DNA from: Phycisphaerales bacterium PN19_bin_20
Lineage (GTDB): Bacteria; Planctomycetota; Phycisphaerae; Phycisphaerales; UBA1924
Length of the DNA stretch: 64,000 nt
Direction of reading: 5' to 3'
Assembly: GCA_021173225.1 (NCBI GenBank)
Contig: JAJOLK010000009.1
Span: forward strand, 62,001-126,000
Below the pieces are notes generated by a model, which was given only the letters and a program-made list of their open reading frames with translations, made no database searches and had not been told where the DNA came from. Below, in pieces: positions 20,186-27,634 of the stretch; positions within the stretch are counted from its first letter, which is position 1, and each line of letters starts with the position of its first letter. Made by a program: the position numbers and the translations under genes.

Positions 20186-21061
20186 TCAACCAGACTGAGC
20201 AGGCGCTTCGGGAGCGAGGGCCGCGGCAGCGGGTTCCTCAGCCTCGATGGCCTCGGGGAACGCCGTGCGCTCCATGTCCAGCACCCACTGTTCAAGCGGG
20301 TAGAACTTCAGCAAGTCAAGCTTGATCGGCTCGCCCGACTTGGTGCTGAGGGTGACGAAGAACTTGTGCCACTTGCGCTTGTCGACCTCCGCCAGGTCGC
20401 CCGGAACAATCGAGCGCCCGCCCGGGAGCGTCAGCCGCTGCGAAGCGCGCTCCCACCGGTACGTTCGCCCGCGCGCCGCGACAACCTTCGCCAGCACCCA
20501 GATCAACCCGCCGAAGCCCGTCACGGTCACAAACCACTGGAAGGGCAGGTCATAGAACGCCAGTTCGCTGGGCTTATCTTGCCCGGACCAAACCTTCCTC
20601 AGATCCGTCAAGCTTCGCGCGGGCTCAGCGATCTTCGAATGCTCGGGCGTCAACATGCCCACGCGGCTGAGCGAGACCAGCCACGACTGCTTGGCCTGTG
20701 AGAGCGGATCAAAACCCGATCCGCCGCTGGCCTGTGCCTTGAGCCCCTCAAGCCGCTCGGCAGGATCATCGATTGACGCGGTCGCCAGCCGCCCGGCGGC
20801 GTCGGCCTGCTCAAGGTACTTGAACTGCTTGAAGCTCGCGTCCTCACGCCCACGCTTCGGATAGAGATAGATCGCGTCGTACAACCCCCAAGCGCCCAGG
20901 ATCAGCGCAATCGCCGCGAAGATCAGCATCTTGCGCGTCCAAGGCTTGTGCAGTGTCGTCTCGGTCAAAGTGAGCGGATCGACCTCGACGGCCCCTCCCG
21001 AGGAGCGGGGCTGGCTCACGCCGGGCGTCGGGGCTGATGGCGTTGATGCTGGGTCGCTCAT
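20186..21061 (-). CDS. Two-segment membrane protein of unknown function (intact copy)
   Basis: 291 residues from the ATG at 21061; the frame is open upstream, but the Pro/Ser-rich MSDPASTPSAPTPG looks like the true N-terminus. One membrane segment lies near 45-65 (MLIFAAIALILGAWGLYDAIYLY) and a second near 180-200 (WFVTVTGFGGLIWVLAKVV). The C-terminal cytoplasmic part (residues 205-270) has TYRWERASQRLTLPGGRSI and RKWHKFFVTL, reminiscent of PH-like membrane domains. No family assignment. The 3' two thirds is duplicated at 16447-17066. Confidence 0.72.
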   Translation of the reverse strand: MSDPASTPSAPTPGVSQPRSSGGAVEVDPLTLTETTLHKPWTRKMLIFAAIALILGAWGLYDAIYLYPKRGREDASFKQFKYLEQADAAGRLATASIDDPAERLEGLKAQASGGSGFDPLSQAKQSWLVSLSRVGMLTPEHSKIAEPARSLTDLRKVWSGQDKPSELAFYDLPFQWFVTVTGFGGLIWVLAKVVAARGRTYRWERASQRLTLPGGRSIVPGDLAEVDKRKWHKFFVTLSTKSGEPIKLDLLKFYPLEQWVLDMERTAFPEAIEAEEPAAAALAPEAPAQSG

Positions 21062-21223
21062 GGATCGGCTGCCGAAGAGGAAAGTGTAAAGGTCGGGTAA
21101 AGGGTACCGCCCGTGAAGCCCCAGAGTGCAGAACCCCGGTTTCTTCACAAACCAGCCCTGCCGGAGTGACCTCAGGCCTGAAACTCCGTGGTCAGTCCTC
21201 CCTAGACCGACAGCTAAGGGGGC

Positions 21224-22186
21224 TTAGGTCGGCGGGGGGCTGATGACCACCGCCGCCGCGACCGCCAACAGGGCCGGTGCGGCCCCAGCACTCCGAACCA
21301 GCCCCAACTTCCAGCCCTTCAGCGGAAGGTTCAGGGCGTCGACCAGCGTTGGACCCCAAACCCCCAGCAGCAGCAGCCCGATGTACATCGCGGCGTGCTG
21401 GTCTTTGGCCTGCCCGAACAGGGCCGCTTGCATGAGGGTGGTGGCCAGCAGCACGCCCAGCGTGGTCATTGTCCCGTGGGCCAGAGTCAGGCGAGACCGC
21501 AGCAGGCTTAGCGCTAGCGCGACGCCCAGCGCGGCACACAGGGCGAGAACGACAAACGCCGGGCTCTGGACCTTGAACCCAATGATCAGCACCTGGCTGA
21601 CGCTGAACGCCGTGATGAACGCGGGCAGCACGCCCATCCACCCGGCGCTGCCGCCAGCGATGTTGGCCTGGCCTTGGGTCTGCACGGGCCTGGCCCCGCG
21701 CTCAAGCCCTGCGATCATCAGCCAGGCGACCGTGGCAAAGCCCACGAGGATCGCCGCGCTGGTCCCCGCGTCCCACCGCTGCGTGATCTGCCCGCGCGCG
21801 CTGACAAAGGCGACGCCAGCGAACAGCGCCAGCCGCAGGGCCCAGCGGATCGCGCCCGGCGTTGCCAGCAGCGCCGAGGCCAGGCCCAGCAGCAGCGCCA
21901 CCAGTGAGATCGCGGGCCACCACGTCAGAAAGCTCGCGCCCGGCAGCAGGCTGGGCATGCCGCCATCATCGCTGCGCGAAACAAGCTGGTGCGCGACAAT
22001 TGACGCGAGGCCCAGCACCAGCGGCCCGACAAAGAGCCGGTCGTCCAACGGGTGCCGCTCGCCGACGACCACGCCCCGCCCCAGACTTGCCCCTCTCGGC
22101 AGCCAGGCGATGAGAAAGCCCAGCAGCCCCAGCAGCAGGCCCACGGGCGCGGCGGTCATGATCTTCTGAACAATTGCTGGGTCCAT
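21224..22186 (-). CDS. Multi-pass membrane protein of unknown function
   Basis: 320 residues, almost entirely hydrophobic, with about nine or ten predicted membrane helices (for example APVGLLLGLLGFLIAWL, AISLVALLLGLASALLA, VLPAFITAFSVSQVLIIGF, MYIGLLLLGVWGPTLVDAL). No motif points to a transporter or enzyme family I know. It stands between the intact duplicated gene and the YceI gene, on the same strand as both, with a hairpin upstream. Confidence 0.65.
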   Translation of the reverse strand: MDPAIVQKIMTAAPVGLLLGLLGFLIAWLPRGASLGRGVVVGERHPLDDRLFVGPLVLGLASIVAHQLVSRSDDGGMPSLLPGASFLTWWPAISLVALLLGLASALLATPGAIRWALRLALFAGVAFVSARGQITQRWDAGTSAAILVGFATVAWLMIAGLERGARPVQTQGQANIAGGSAGWMGVLPAFITAFSVSQVLIIGFKVQSPAFVVLALCAALGVALALSLLRSRLTLAHGTMTTLGVLLATTLMQAALFGQAKDQHAAMYIGLLLLGVWGPTLVDALNLPLKGWKLGLVRSAGAAPALLAVAAAVVISPPPT

Positions 22187-22197
22187 GGCTGAGTCTA

Positions 22198-22227
22198 CAA
22201 CAACGCCCCGAGGTGAGCCCCGGGGCG
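22198..22227 (-). terminator. Probable terminator after the YceI gene
   Basis: CGCCCCG (22204-22210) pairs with CGGGGCG (22221-22227), giving a 7-bp GC stem. Read on the minus strand it is followed by TTGTTGTAG. It lies about 30 bases beyond the YceI stop and just before the next start. Confidence 0.5.
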
Positions 22228-22257
22228 CGTGGTGAGGTTGGCGGTCTTCGGGGCGGT

Positions 22258-22908
22258 TTACTTGCGCTCGCCCACGAGCGAGACGATCATGCTGATCTCG
22301 TCAGAGAGGCCCTTGCCGACCATGTAGCTGTTGCCGAAGTCGGAGCGCTTGAAGTTGAAGGTGGCCTCAAAGCCCTGGTTGGTACCTCCGCTGCGCGAGG
22401 GCGCCTGGCCGGTAAAGGTACCCTTGGCGGTGACGGGCTTGGTGACGCCGCGGAAGGTCAAGTCGCCCGTGAGGTCAAAGGTCTTCTCGCCGCTCTTGGT
22501 GACGCTAGTGCTTTTGAAGGTGATGGAGGGGAACTCTTTGACGCTGAAGAAGTCCGGGCCCTTGAGGTGGTCGTCGCGCGCGCTGTTGCGTGTGTCAACG
22601 CTGGCGGCGTCGATGGAGACCTCGATGCTGCTCTTGCCCATGTCGGCGGGGTTGATCTCGAAGGCGCCGGTAACAATGTTGAACGTCCCGTAGAAGTTGG
22701 CCACCTCGCGCCAGTTGACGCCGAAGACCACCGAGGTATGGACGGCGTCAACGCTGAACACGCCGGTCTTGGCCGGTGCGGCGCTGCCCTGGGCCGCCGC
22801 GGGCGACGCCCCGGGCTGCGCCAGCGCGACTACTAGCGCGGCCCCAGCGGCGAGCGTCGAGACCCCGACCAAACCCACAAAGCCCTTCGTGCGCATCGAT
22901 GAAGTCAT
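22258..22908 (-). CDS. YceI-like periplasmic lipid-binding protein
   Basis: 216 residues from the ATG at 22908, AAGGAA about 11 bases upstream. Signal peptide (GFVGLVGVSTLAAGAALVVALAQPGASPAAAQG), then the YceI beta-barrel: FSVDAVHTSVVFGVNW, GTFNIVTGAFEINPAD, ASVDTRNSARDDHLKGPDFFSV, FPSITFKST, LTGDLTFRGVTKPVT and SDFGNSY. The family forms a barrel binding polyprenyl chains or fatty-acid amides and is often stress-induced. Here it is a single gene facing a long, AT-richer upstream region with an inverted repeat. Confidence 0.93.
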   Translation of the reverse strand: MTSSMRTKGFVGLVGVSTLAAGAALVVALAQPGASPAAAQGSAAPAKTGVFSVDAVHTSVVFGVNWREVANFYGTFNIVTGAFEINPADMGKSSIEVSIDAASVDTRNSARDDHLKGPDFFSVKEFPSITFKSTSVTKSGEKTFDLTGDLTFRGVTKPVTAKGTFTGQAPSRSGGTNQGFEATFNFKRSDFGNSYMVGKGLSDEISMIVSLVGERK

Positions 22909-23320
22909 GGACAGGTTCCTTGCTGCCTCGCGTGAGCGGGCGTGTCTGACGGCGGGCCGCGCCCGGAACATCCGGAGGAAGGCGAGCGCCGACTGTGCCG
23001 GTGGGCATACGAAGGTTCTCGGTCTCGCGGTGCGTTCCGGGGCCACATTTTACCCAGTCGGCCGAAAAACTTGTTCAAACAACTAGTTTGATGAAAGGCC
23101 TTTGTTCGGTCTTGAACGTTGTGCGAGATGAACGGATGAAGATTAGGGTATTTCACGGAGGCTTCGCGGACGACCCCCACTGGGCACGGGCCCGATCGCA
23201 GTGCATAGTTGGGGGCTGTCGCGCCGGTCGGTCGTTGCCGATCGGTTCTTGGGCCCCGTCTACCTCACGGGGGCCTGCGTTCGTGCGGCAACGAGGGCCT
23301 TGGGCCCCGGGAGCAGGACC
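22909..23320. other. Divergent intergenic region with an inverted repeat
   Basis: About 410 bases between the YceI gene and the DNRLRE gene. It contains an AT-richer pocket around 23050-23160 with the perfect inverted repeat TCAAAC-AACTA-GTTTGA (23075-23091), a possible operator. Upstream-extended frames exist on both strands but are not coding-like. No RNA gene seen. Confidence 0.5.
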
Positions 23321-24244
23321 ATGGCAGATCGTGCAACATCTGGTGTGTTTGGCCGCGCGGTGGTGCTGGGCACGGGCGCGGTGGCGCTGCTGGGCTCGTT
23401 GGCCCTTGCGCAAACGACCGTGACGCTGACGCCCAGTGCGGACACCACGATGTTCGAGGCGCTGACCGGCGATGAGCTGTCTTCAGGCGTGGGCACGACG
23501 ATGTACATGGGGCAAACTACGCGCAACAACGAGCGGCGGCGTGCGCTGATGCGGTTCAACCTCAGCACGATCCCCAGCAATGCGCGGATCACGGATGTGT
23601 CGCTGCGCGTCAACCAGACGCGAGCGATCGAGCAGTCAGAGGGCGACCTGGTGAGCTTTCACCGCATGACGCGGACGTGGGGCGAGGGGGCGAGCAACTC
23701 GCCTTTGGGCGCGGGCGCGGCGGCGCTGCCGGGGGATGCGAGCTGGACCTTCGCGGTCTTTCCTGACGTGGCCTGGACCATCCCTGGCGGAGACTTTGTG
23801 AGTGAGGCCAGCTACTCGCAGGCCACGCCGCGGGCCCTGGGCTTCATCACGTTTGCAGGCCTGGGTCTAACGGCGGATATCCAGCGGTGGGTCCGCTCGC
23901 CGGCGACGAACCTTGGCTGGGTGCTGCGTGGCGAAGAGCAGCCCAACGGCGGCGCAAGGCGCTTCAGCACGCGCGAGACGGGCACCACGAACAACCGGCC
24001 GCGGCTGACGGTGACGTACCGGCTTATCACCCCTTGCACTGCGAGCGATGTGGCCGAGGCGGGGCAAGGGCCGTTTGCAGATGGCGAGCTGACAGCAGAC
24101 GACGTGATTGTCTTTATCTCGCGGTTTGTCAGCGGTGACGCGCGGTCAGACGTCGCTGGCCCGGGGCAGAGTGTGGGCCCGGACGGGCAGTTCACGGCCG
24201 ACGACATCCTGCTGTTCATTAGCCGCTTCACGGCTGGCTGCTGA
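23321..24244 (+). CDS. Secreted DNRLRE-domain protein with GC-type dockerin
   Basis: 307 residues from the ATG at 23321, preceded by GGGAGCAGG. Signal peptide at about 1-32 (AVVLGTGAVALLGSLALAQ). Residues 33-240 form a DNRLRE/CBM96-like beta-sandwich: LTPSADTTMFE, RRRALMRFNLSTIP, LRVNQTRA, RTWGEG and GFITFAGLGLTADIQRWV, with NRPRLTVTYR at its end. The tail has two dockerin-like repeats (FADGELTADDVIVFISRF, PDGQFTADDILLFISRF) and the final AGC. It is a single secreted or surface protein, the second type of GC-dockerin protein here. Confidence 0.85.
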   Translation: MADRATSGVFGRAVVLGTGAVALLGSLALAQTTVTLTPSADTTMFEALTGDELSSGVGTTMYMGQTTRNNERRRALMRFNLSTIPSNARITDVSLRVNQTRAIEQSEGDLVSFHRMTRTWGEGASNSPLGAGAAALPGDASWTFAVFPDVAWTIPGGDFVSEASYSQATPRALGFITFAGLGLTADIQRWVRSPATNLGWVLRGEEQPNGGARRFSTRETGTTNNRPRLTVTYRLITPCTASDVAEAGQGPFADGELTADDVIVFISRFVSGDARSDVAGPGQSVGPDGQFTADDILLFISRFTAGC

Positions 24245-24320
24245 GCCCGCTGGCTGCTGAGCCCGCTGGACGCTAAACCAATAGTGCCGGCGCGACCTTT
24301 CGCGGGCTTGGGCTCGTAAA

Positions 24321-25679
24321 ATGGTCATGGTAAAAGCAGCGCGGCCGCGGGTGGTGATTGTTGGCGGAGGGTTTGCGGGTATTCAGTGCGCCGAGGCGCT
24401 GGCGAGCGCGGCGGTAGACCTTACGCTGATTGACCGGAAGAACCACCACTTGTTCCAGCCGCTGCTGTATCAGGTGGCGACGGCGGCGCTCTCGCCGAGC
24501 CAGATCGCGGCGCCGATCCGCGAGGTGCTGCGCGGGCAGCGCAACTGCCGCGTGCTGATGGCGGATGTCACGGGTGTTGACCCCGAGCAGCGAGAGGTGC
24601 GGACCGACGGGGCGGGTGTGCTGGCTTACGACTACCTGGTGCTGGCGACCGGGGTTAGCCACTCGTACTTTGGGAACGAGTCTTGGCAAGCACAGGCGCC
24701 GGGGCTCAAGACCCTTGAAGACGCGCTGGACATTCGGCGAAGGTTCTTGCTGTGCTTTGAGCTGGCCGAGCGCGCGACAGACCCGGCGGAGCGGGCTGCG
24801 CTGCTGACGTTCGTGGTGGTGGGCGGCGGGCCGACGGGCGTCGAGATGGCGGGTGCGATGGTCGAGATCGCGCTGCAGACCATCCGCGATGAGTTCCGGT
24901 CGATTGATACAGGGCAGGCGCGGGTGATTTTGGTGGAGGCGCAGCCGCGGGTGCTGGCCGGGTTTGATCCCGCGCTGTCGGAGAGCGCGAAGCGAACGCT
25001 GCGGGCGATGGGCGTAGACGTGCGGACTAATACGCGGGTGACGGCCATCGACGGTACGGGCGTAATGCTTACGCACGCGCCCGAGGGCGACCCCGGAGCC
25101 TTGGCCGGCGGGGGTGCGCCGGTGCCCAGCAGCGAGTTCATCGCGTCGCGGCACGTGATCTGGGCGGCGGGTGTGGCGGCCTCAGCTCTTGGCGCGATGA
25201 CTGGCGGGGCAACTGACCGAGCGGGGCGCGTGGTGGTTGAGCCGGACCTGAGCGTTGCGGGGCGCAAGGAGGTCTTTGTGCTTGGCGATATGGCCAGCGT
25301 GATGGACCGCAACGGACTACCTGTGCCGGGGATGGCACCGGGGGCGATGCAGATGGGGCGGCACGCGGGGGCGACCATCGCGCGTGACGCGCGAGCGCTG
25401 GACCGTGGCGAGGCGCTGCCGGCGCGCCGGGCGTTTCGGTACGTGGACAAGGGGCAGCTTGCGACCATCGGGCGTGCCCGGGCGGTGGCGCACGTGTTTG
25501 GTCGGAACGTCACCGGGCTGCCGGCGTGGCTGCTGTGGGCCGGCGTGCACGTGGTGTACTTGATCGACTTCCGCAGCAAGGTGCTGGTGCTGATGGAGTG
25601 GTTCTTCTCGTACATCTTCTTTCGGCGCGGGGCGCGGCTGATCACGGGCGATGCGCGGACGGCGCAGCTGGAAACCTGA
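24321..25679 (+). CDS. ndh: Type II NADH dehydrogenase (NDH-2)
   Basis: 452 residues. FAD-binding GGGFAG at 15-20, then NHHLFQPLLYQVATAALSPSQIA, a hallmark of NDH-2, and the NADH-binding VVVGGGPTGVEMAGAM. FAD-site motifs HVIWAAGV and VFVLGDMAS follow, and the C-terminal amphipathic membrane anchor AWLLWAGVHVVYLIDFRSK. It oxidises NADH and reduces quinone at the inner membrane without pumping protons. ATGs at 24321 and 24327 are both possible; neither has a clear ribosome site. Confidence 0.92.
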   Translation: MVMVKAARPRVVIVGGGFAGIQCAEALASAAVDLTLIDRKNHHLFQPLLYQVATAALSPSQIAAPIREVLRGQRNCRVLMADVTGVDPEQREVRTDGAGVLAYDYLVLATGVSHSYFGNESWQAQAPGLKTLEDALDIRRRFLLCFELAERATDPAERAALLTFVVVGGGPTGVEMAGAMVEIALQTIRDEFRSIDTGQARVILVEAQPRVLAGFDPALSESAKRTLRAMGVDVRTNTRVTAIDGTGVMLTHAPEGDPGALAGGGAPVPSSEFIASRHVIWAAGVAASALGAMTGGATDRAGRVVVEPDLSVAGRKEVFVLGDMASVMDRNGLPVPGMAPGAMQMGRHAGATIARDARALDRGEALPARRAFRYVDKGQLATIGRARAVAHVFGRNVTGLPAWLLWAGVHVVYLIDFRSKVLVLMEWFFSYIFFRRGARLITGDARTAQLET

Positions 25680-25709
25680 GGTGCCAGCGGTGGGAGAGGG
25701 CTTTGGAAG

Positions 25710-25745
25710 AGAGCGCTGATTGGAGAGCGCTGATTGGAGAACGCT
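25710..25745. repeat. 14-bp tandem repeat, about 2.5 units
   Basis: AGAGCGCTGATTGG occurs at 25710-25723 and 25724-25737, with a partial third unit, just upstream of the interrupted gene. Confidence 0.7.
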
Positions 25746-25760
25746 ATTACTCTCAGAGTG

Positions 25761-26165
25761 ATGGCGATTGCGGACAAACGCATGGGCGGGCGTCGGACGC
25801 ATACGCCGCTGGATCTGGCCTTTATCTCTTGCACGTACGACTAGCGGGGGCTGAGCGCCGAGGCGCGGTGCCCTGAGTGCGGCACGCCGGTGTTCGTTTC
25901 GCTCAATGTTGTCATGGTCGGGGCTGATCCGTCCCACGTGGCCCAGCTTGAGCACGGCGCTCGCCTAGCGATGCTCGGAATGCTGCTGCGCGCGGTGGGC
26001 CTGGTGGGGCTGGGGATTGCGACGGCAGCACGGCTTGGCCTGATGTGGTGGATGGCGGCGGCGTGGCTCGCGGCCTCACTTGCAGTGAGCTGGTGGCGGT
26101 GGTGGTGGTTGGGAGAGTCTCGCGCCGGTGAGAGCTTGGGTACTCAGGCGCGCGGGCGTGAGTAA
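25761..26165 (+). pseudogene. Small zinc-ribbon/membrane protein interrupted by an in-frame TAG
   Basis: From the ATG at 25761 the frame reads ...ISCTYD-stop-RGLSAEARCPECGTPVFV... and then runs to 26165. Planctomycetes carry many small proteins with the pattern CxYDLRGL..CPECG, so the TAG at 25842-25844 sits exactly where Leu is expected; one base change from TTG explains it. After the four-Cys ribbon come two hydrophobic segments (LAMLGMLLRAVGLVGLGIATAA, LMWWMAAAWLAASLAVSWW). It is either a recent nonsense mutation, a base-call error, or readthrough. A restart at the GTG at 25890 would lose the ribbon. Confidence 0.65.
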
Positions 26166-26203
26166 GATTCTATACCGAAGTGCGACCGAGAAATTCTTCG
26201 AGA

Positions 26204-27601
26204 TCAGCTCACACCAACGAGCGTCGGTGCGGACACGATGACGGCCTGCCTGTCGCCGCTGGTGCCGGTCAGTGAGAGCGGTGCCGGGGTCTCGGTCAGC
26301 AGGCTGAACCGCGCGCGGCGCCGGACCAGCGGGACGTGCTTCTGGAGCCGTACGAAGGCATTAAAGAGTGTGTGACGCCAGCGGAGCGTCCACACAGGCT
26401 TTGGAAACACCTGTCCTGCCAGCAGGCTGATGACGGCCTTGTGGACGCTCATTGGCCCGGAGCCCTCCATGAAAAGCTCGCGGAACTCGTGCTTGTAATA
26501 TGTGCGGATCAGGCTCCAGAACGGCGAGGTTGAGCGCTCGACAAAGCTGGTGTAGTCGGCGCGAGCCGCGGCGGGCGAGAGCTGGCCGGCGAGCTGGCGG
26601 ATCGTCAGACCCGCGGCGTGGTGGCTGGCCATCATCGCCAGCGTCACGCCGGTGGAGAAGATCGGATCAAGGAACGCGCCGGCGTCGCCAACAAGCATGT
26701 AACCCGGGCCGGCGCACGGGCGGCACTTGTATGAGAAGTCGGCGAGCACTTGGTTGTCGGCCGGGCCGGTGGCGTTGGCCATGCGCTCACGCACGACAGG
26801 TGCGCGGGCGATGGCCCACTGCAAGAGCTTGGTGGGCGGGACGTCCAACTGGCGCACGAAGCTGGGGCGCGTGACGAACCCGACGCTTGTTTTGGTCGGG
26901 CTGACGGCGATGAGCCAGAACCAGCCCTCGTCGGACATGAAGATGCCGGGGTGCCCGTGCTCGATGCCCGCCAGGTGGCGGACACCTTCAAAGTGCTGGA
27001 AGTAGGCGACTTTTTGCAGCTCGGGCTCGTCGAAGGCCTTTCGCGTGCCCAGGTGCCGCCCGACGATGGTGCCGTGACCTGAGGCGTCGATGAGTAGCTT
27101 GGCGGCGTAACTGCGTCCGTCGGCGGCGGTGACGCGGACGTCACCTTCGGCGAGGTGGTCAATGGAGCGGACGGGGTTGCCCTCGTGCACGGTGGCGCCG
27201 GCCACGCGGGCTTGGTCGAGTAGCAGCTTGTCAAGGTGGGCACGCTCGATGTTGAAGACTGGGAACCCAGGGAGCAGGCCGTCGTTGAAGGTGAACCGTC
27301 GCGTGGCGGGGTCGTTGGCGAAGCCGAACTCGGCCCCGTACTTGCTCATGTGCGGCAGCGCGCGGACGTGGGCCTCAAGGTTCAGCTCGCGCAGCAGCGG
27401 CGTGTTGCGCGGGAGGATCGATTCACCGATGTGGAACCGCGGGTGGTGGTCCTTCTCAAGCACGCAGACACGAAGCCCGGCGCGGGCCAGGGTGATCGCG
27501 GCGGTTGAGCCCGCAGGGCCGCCGCCGGCGATGAGCACGTCGAAACGCTCTGGGGCCGTGGTGGCTGAGTCGCTGGTGCTGGTGGTGGCGGCGGTGGGCA
27601 T
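26204..27601 (-). CDS. Flavin-dependent halogenase-like oxidoreductase
   Basis: 465 residues. FAD-binding GGGPAGSTAA at 26-35, then FHIGESILP (57-64) and K87 in the place of the catalytic halogenase lysine, and DEGWFWLIAVSP, where W227-x-W229-x-I231 matches the halogenase WxWxIP motif but Pro is Ala232. GYMLVGDAGAFLDPIFSTGV is the second FAD motif. The closest group by eye is phenolic halogenases of the CndH type, with geranylgeranyl-reductase-like oxidoreductases as the alternative. It is the last gene of a ketosynthase/acyltransferase operon (33-base gap) in an aryl-polyene-like cluster; xanthomonadins are halogenated, which fits. Confidence 0.8.
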   Translation of the reverse strand: MPTAATTSTSDSATTAPERFDVLIAGGGPAGSTAAITLARAGLRVCVLEKDHHPRFHIGESILPRNTPLLRELNLEAHVRALPHMSKYGAEFGFANDPATRRFTFNDGLLPGFPVFNIERAHLDKLLLDQARVAGATVHEGNPVRSIDHLAEGDVRVTAADGRSYAAKLLIDASGHGTIVGRHLGTRKAFDEPELQKVAYFQHFEGVRHLAGIEHGHPGIFMSDEGWFWLIAVSPTKTSVGFVTRPSFVRQLDVPPTKLLQWAIARAPVVRERMANATGPADNQVLADFSYKCRPCAGPGYMLVGDAGAFLDPIFSTGVTLAMMASHHAAGLTIRQLAGQLSPAAARADYTSFVERSTSPFWSLIRTYYKHEFRELFMEGSGPMSVHKAVISLLAGQVFPKPVWTLRWRHTLFNAFVRLQKHVPLVRRRARFSLLTETPAPLSLTGTSGDRQAVIVSAPTLVGVS

Positions 27602-27634
27602 GGTGTGAGTCCGAAAGCCGGCCCGGGGGTGGCC

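Larger units (their letters stand above)
17067..20805. repeat. Tandem duplication, copy 2 (3739 bp)
   Basis: Second direct copy of 13328-17066. At its right end the sequence GTCGG at 20801-20805 continues into the native coding sequence (CCTGCTCAAGG), whereas in copy 1 the same GTCGG is followed by the start of copy 2. Microhomology at the join is 2 bases. Confidence 0.95.

Noticed and set aside
13328..20805. Composite transposon as cause of the duplication
   Set aside because: No transposase, no terminal inverted repeats and no target-site duplication; only CC microhomology at the join.
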